Assembly: GCF_009696485.1 (NCBI RefSeq)
Contig: NZ_VULY01000018.1
Location: 2,221,906 to 2,285,905 of the forward strand
Direction of reading: 5' to 3'
DNA length: 64,000 nucleotides
DNA from: Suipraeoptans intestinalis
Lineage (GTDB): Bacteria > Bacillota > Clostridia > Lachnospirales > Lachnospiraceae
Part shown: positions 60,870 to 64,000 of the stretch, piece by piece
Layout of the letters: each line of letters begins with the position of its first letter
How positions within the stretch are numbered: position 1 is the stretch's first letter
Notes under the pieces: model-generated
Databases searched by the model: none
Told to the model about the DNA's origin: nothing
What the model saw: only the letters and a program-made list of their open reading frames with translations
Made by a program: the position numbers and the translations under genes

Positions 60870-60906
60870 AAAAGACATTCTGCTGGCTGGTGGAATGTCT
60901 TTTTCC
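60870..60906 (+). terminator. Terminator of the scaffold/GGGtGRT operon
   Basis: AAAAGACATTC (60870-60880) pairs perfectly with GAATGTCTTTT (60893-60903), with a 12-nt loop and T residues after it. Confidence 0.92.
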
Positions 60907-61083
60907 GGTCATAACGAAGGATCCGGGATCGTTTAGATATCCGGGACTTGTGATCGATCGTGGAGATAAAGTACAATTGAGTTCGCAGATAACGGCAGGG
61001 ATTTCCGGCTGTTTGACAATCCCTGTCCGACAGGGAAGAAGTGTAAGAGGCACAGATGGTAAAGGAAGGAGAACGGACAGAGA

Positions 61084-61995
61084 ATGAGGCAAGGGAGAGG
61101 AAAAGGAAGCAGAAAAGAAACCTGGGCGGTGTTGTCCATTCTTCTGGTCGTGATTCTGACCAGAGGAAAAGGATGGACCCAGATGCTTCCGATGTTTGGA
61201 GGAGAAACCAGATCGATTGAAAAGACGGTGGCAGAGGGAGAAATGAAGGTCACGTTTCTGGATGTGGGGCAGGGAGACTGTACCATTATCCAGACGAAGG
61301 ACCGGGCGATGATGATCGACGCAGGCAACAATGACCAGGGAGAAAAGGTGGTGGATACTTTGTACCGCCTTGGCGTGGAAAAGCTGGATTACCTCATTCT
61401 GACCCATCCGGATGCAGACCATATCGGAGGAGCGGATCATGTGCTGCGGCAGATTCCCACAGAACAGGTGCTGATGCCGGATGTTGTAAACGACACCATG
61501 ACCTACTATGAAGTCGAGGAACTGATCCGGGAAAAAGAAATTCCCGTCACACATCCGGAAGTAGGGAAAACATATCTGCTGCAGGACGCCGCGTTTACGA
61601 TTCTGTGTCCGGAGCGGACGGAAGAGGAGGACCTGAATGCGTCGTCTGTGGGAGTCAAGCTGGTACACGGAGACGTCTCCTTTGTAATGTGCGGGGATGC
61701 AGATACAGAGTCGGAGGAGCGCATGGTGAAAACCTTTGGAGAGGCGCTGCAGTGTGATGTGTTGAAATGCGGACATCATGGAAGTTCTACTTCCACCTCG
61801 GATGTATTCCTGAAAAAGACAGATCCTGCCTGGGCTGTGATCAGCTGCGGTGCAGACAATCCCTATGGACACCCCCACTGGGAGGTTTTGGAAAAGCTGG
61901 AGAGAGAGGATATACAGATCTATCGGACGGATCAGCTGGGAACGCTTACCGCAGTCAGTGACGGCAGGAATATCCACTGGGAAACAGCAAGATAA
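61084..61995 (+). CDS. ComEC/Rec2-type MBL-fold hydrolase, membrane-tethered or secreted
   Basis: A 303 aa protein. An N-terminal basic segment and one hydrophobic helix (about 13-26) act as signal anchor. From residue 54 it has the ComEC-like metallo-hydrolase domain: KVTFLDVGQGDCTIIQTKD, LTHPDADHIGGADHVL (H-x-D-x-D-H), and KCGHHGSSTSTSDVFL near 240. Stand-alone proteins of this type are thought to act on extracellular nucleic acid or phospho-esters, but activity is unproven. It lacks the ComEC membrane channel. AAGGAG is about 13 nt upstream. Confidence 0.9.
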   Translation: MRQGRGKGSRKETWAVLSILLVVILTRGKGWTQMLPMFGGETRSIEKTVAEGEMKVTFLDVGQGDCTIIQTKDRAMMIDAGNNDQGEKVVDTLYRLGVEKLDYLILTHPDADHIGGADHVLRQIPTEQVLMPDVVNDTMTYYEVEELIREKEIPVTHPEVGKTYLLQDAAFTILCPERTEEEDLNASSVGVKLVHGDVSFVMCGDADTESEERMVKTFGEALQCDVLKCGHHGSSTSTSDVFLKKTDPAWAVISCGADNPYGHPHWEVLEKLEREDIQIYRTDQLGTLTAVSDGRNIHWETAR

Positions 61996-62082
61996 CAGGT
62001 ATACCTTTGAGAAATGAGGGGCGGATCCATTTTTATCATACCAGTTGTCTGATTTGAGACAGACCTTATAAAAAGCTAAAAA

Positions 62083-62154
62083 CACTGTCCACGGTGCGGC
62101 AGATTTCAGGGAAGACCTGACTGTCTGCGTTCGATGGACAGTGCTTTTTATTTT
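62083..62154. terminator. Terminator between the ComEC-type gene and the DUF2229 gene
   Basis: CACTGTCCA (62083-62091) pairs with TGGACAGTG (62135-62143), with an internal CAGA...TCTG helix, and CTTTTTATTTT follows. It can end transcription from both converging genes. Confidence 0.75.
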
Positions 62155-62201
62155 ACGGGAAATGGTATCCGGTCTGCCGGAAACGGCACAAGGAATCCGG
62201 A

Positions 62202-64000
62202 TTATTCCTGACAAAGGGAGGCTTCCAGATTCTTGTGGGCGGTAGACAGCATCAGCTTGATGCGGTTCAGCTGGTTTACCTCGCTGGCGCCGGGATCAAA
62301 ATCAATGGCTACTACATTGGAGGAGGGGTGGATCCGGCGAAGTTCCTTGATGACGCCTTTTCCCACCACATGGTTGGGCAGGCAGGCAAATGGCTGCGTA
62401 CATACGATATTTGGCGCATCATTTTGGATCAGTTCCAGCATTTCGCCGGTCAGGAACCAGCCCTCACCTGTCTGATTTCCCAGGGAAACAAAGTCCGAAG
62501 CCATTTTTCCCAGATGACGGATATCCGCCGGGGGATCAAAATGCTTACTGTTTGCAAACGCCAAAGAGGCGGGCGCACGAAACCATTCCAGGACCCGGAT
62601 TCCAAGATTCCCCAGAACAGCCTTGGACTTTTTCATGCCCAGATGGGAAACCTTAAAATTCTGATTGTAGAAGCAGTAAAGCAGGAAGTCCAGAAGATCC
62701 GGCACAACAGCCTCGGCTCCTTCTTTTTCCAGCAGCTCCACCAGATGGTTGTTGGCAGCGGGAAGGAATTTTACCAGAATTTCTCCCACAACGCCCACCC
62801 GGGGCTTCTTTACATCTGTCAGAGGAATGTTCTGATCAAAATCTTCGATGATCTGCCGGCATAACTGCTTGAATTTTCTCCGGGAAGGGTAGGGGGCAGA
62901 CAGAAATTCCTGACATACCTTCACCCATTTTCGATGCATGGCGTCCGTGGATCCGGCAATCTGTTCATAGGGACGGATCCGGTAGACACACTTCATGAAA
63001 ATATCCCCTAAAACAGCGCCGTAGATTCCGCGCAGTACCAGGGAGGGAGTGATCTTGAATCCGGGATTGCCTTCCAGTCCGCTGAGGTTGATAGAGATCA
63101 CCGGGATATGGGAATATCCCGCTTTTTTCAAAGCTCTTCGGATAAAGCCGATATAATTGGAAGCACGACAGCCTCCTCCCGTCTGGCTGATGATGACGGC
63201 CAGTTTATCCGTATCATATTCTCCGGACAAGATTGCCTCCATGATCTGTCCCACCACGATCAAAGAAGGATAGCAGGCGTCATTGTTGACATATTTCAGT
63301 CCCACGTCCACCGCCTGCCTGTTGTCATTGGGCAGTACAGCCACCCGGTAGCCGGAAGCGCGAAACGCCGTCTCCAGTAGTTCAAAATGGATGGGCGACA
63401 TCTGCGGACACAGGATGGTGTACTCCTTTCGCATATCCTTGGTGAAGGGTACTTTTTTGATCGCGGAAGAAGCGGGATCGGACAGGCTCTGCCGCTGCTT
63501 TCTGACACGGATCGCGGCCAGAAGAGAGCGGATCCGGATACGGGCGGCTCCCAGATTGTTGACCTCGTCTATTTTCAGGGTGGTATAAATCTTGTTGGAG
63601 TGGGTCAGGATGTCCGCCACTTCGTCGGTAGTAACGGCATCCAGTCCGCAGCCGAAGGAGTTCAGCTGAATCAGCTCCAGGTTATCTGTCGTCTTTACAT
63701 AGCTTGCAGCAGCATAAAGACGGGAGTGGTACATCCACTGATCCATCACGTTCAAGGGTCTGTCTACGACGCCCAGATGGGAGATGGAATCCTCTGTGAG
63801 TACGGCAATATTATAGGAATGGATCAGTTCGGGGATACCATGGTTGACCTCCGGATCCATGTGATAAGGACGGCCGGCAAGGACGATTCCCTGATTGCCT
63901 GTTTCTTTCAGAAAGGCAAGTGTGCGTTCTCCCTCTTTTTGCAGATCCCTTCTGCAGCAGGCAAGTTCTTCCCAGGCAGCATGGACCGCCTGTTTGATCT
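62202..64000 (-). CDS. 2-hydroxyacyl-CoA dehydratase activase-like protein, DUF2229 (partial, runs off window)
   Basis: The C-terminal ~599 residues of a larger protein; the frame stays open through base 64000, so its start lies outside. The fragment includes [20 protein letters not shown] (DUF2229 start), then a region resembling a 2-hydroxyglutaryl-CoA dehydratase subunit: [42 protein letters not shown], and [17 protein letters not shown]. Conserved cysteines in these segments suggest Fe-S ligation. Full-length relatives are about 1,400 aa and carry one or two BadF/BcrA-type ATPase domains N-terminally, which I cannot see here. Members reduce or activate difficult substrates using ATP; this one is unassigned. 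Confidence 0.88.
   Translation of the reverse strand, partial: IKQAVHAAWEELACCRRDLQKEGERTLAFLKETGNQGIVLAGRPYHMDPEVNHGIPELIHSYNIAVLTEDSISHLGVVDRPLNVMDQWMYHSRLYAAASYVKTTDNLELIQLNSFGCGLDAVTTDEVADILTHSNKIYTTLKIDEVNNLGAARIRIRSLLAAIRVRKQRQSLSDPASSAIKKVPFTKDMRKEYTILCPQMSPIHFELLETAFRASGYRVAVLPNDNRQAVDVGLKYVNNDACYPSLIVVGQIMEAILSGEYDTDKLAVIISQTGGGCRASNYIGFIRRALKKAGYSHIPVISINLSGLEGNPGFKITPSLVLRGIYGAVLGDIFMKCVYRIRPYEQIAGSTDAMHRKWVKVCQEFLSAPYPSRRKFKQLCRQIIEDFDQNIPLTDVKKPRVGVVGEILVKFLPAANNHLVELLEKEGAEAVVPDLLDFLLYCFYNQNFKVSHLGMKKSKAVLGNLGIRVLEWFRAPASLAFANSKHFDPPADIRHLGKMASDFVSLGNQTGEGWFLTGEMLELIQNDAPNIVCTQPFACLPNHVVGKGVIKELRRIHPSSNVVAIDFDPGASEVNQLNRIKLMLSTAHKNLEASLCQE

Noticed and set aside
59886-60878. 330-codon open frame on the minus strand
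   Set aside because: It is antisense to the GGGtGRT gene and includes its terminator; the product is His/Cys/Phe-rich, as expected for a shadow.
60868-62214. 448-codon open frame on the minus strand
   Set aside because: It overlaps the ComEC-type gene and two terminators on the other strand, and lacks a ribosome-binding site.

Overview
The window looks like a chromosomal segment of a Gram-positive anaerobe of the class Clostridia, most likely family Lachnospiraceae. This rests on the gene content: a two-gene ThrE/YjjB-type exporter, a class A-like RNase P RNA, pyruvate formate-lyase with its activase, separate pyrB and pyrI, a NifU-like scaffold beside a 'GGGtGRT' protein, and a DUF2229 activase-like protein. 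AGGAGG ribosome-binding sites and frequent GTG/TTG starts fit as well. I see no insertion sequence, prophage, integrase or CRISPR array. Almost the whole window is housekeeping or conserved metabolic sequence.

Layout. 1-2.7 kb: a DhaK-like/DhaL/PfkB-type sugar operon whose DhaK has lost both active-site histidines. 3-4.7 kb: an exporter operon whose first protein carries an N-terminal acetyltransferase domain. 4.7-8.4 kb: gltX, a short UvrD-type helicase, and a convergent DUF1292 gene. 8.5-11.9 kb: an orphan sugar-binding lipoprotein, a GH13-fold protein lacking most catalytic residues, and a DUF5662 protein. 12.0-19.6 kb: a tRNA-Leu with anticodon AAG, then dgt-dnaG-rpoD-trmK-nif3-nucleoside kinase. 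19.7-24.1 kb (minus): a polyamine ABC operon headed by an XRE-cupin regulator, with permease and binding protein fused. 24.3-26.1 kb (minus): aroC-maf. 26.3-29.4 kb: an L,D-transpeptidase, tgt and yajC. 29.7-32.9 kb: pflB-pflA. 33-40 kb: leuB-ilvD-ilvB-serC-serA. 40.2-41.4 kb (minus): prs.

41.6-49 kb: a DUF512 radical-SAM protein, a 41-bp tandem repeat, der-plsY-gpsA, lrgA-lrgB, and moaB/MBL-hydrolase/rnhA. 49.1-49.4 kb: rnpB. 49.6-50.9 kb (minus): pyrB-pyrI. 51.2-51.9 kb: an AlkD-like protein. 52.1-53.8 kb (minus): rqcH, whose promoter overlaps that of the divergent yicC-gmk-rpoZ-rimO-pgsA-cinA series. 59.1-60.9 kb: the scaffold/GGGtGRT pair. 61.1-62.0 kb: a ComEC-type secreted or membrane-tethered hydrolase. 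62.2-64 kb (minus): the C-terminal part of a DUF2229/2-hydroxyacyl-CoA dehydratase activase-like protein that runs off the window.

The metabolic picture is of a fermenter that makes formate and acetyl-CoA with pyruvate formate-lyase and synthesises branched-chain amino acids, serine, chorismate and pyrimidines. The most unusual items are the DhaK with His-to-Asn changes, the GH13 pseudoenzyme beside an orphan binding protein, the GNAT-ThrE fusion, tRNA-Leu(AAG), the scaffold/GGGtGRT pair, and the overlapping rqcH/yicC promoters with a DnaA-box-like sequence. All family assignments come from reading motifs; no database search was run.
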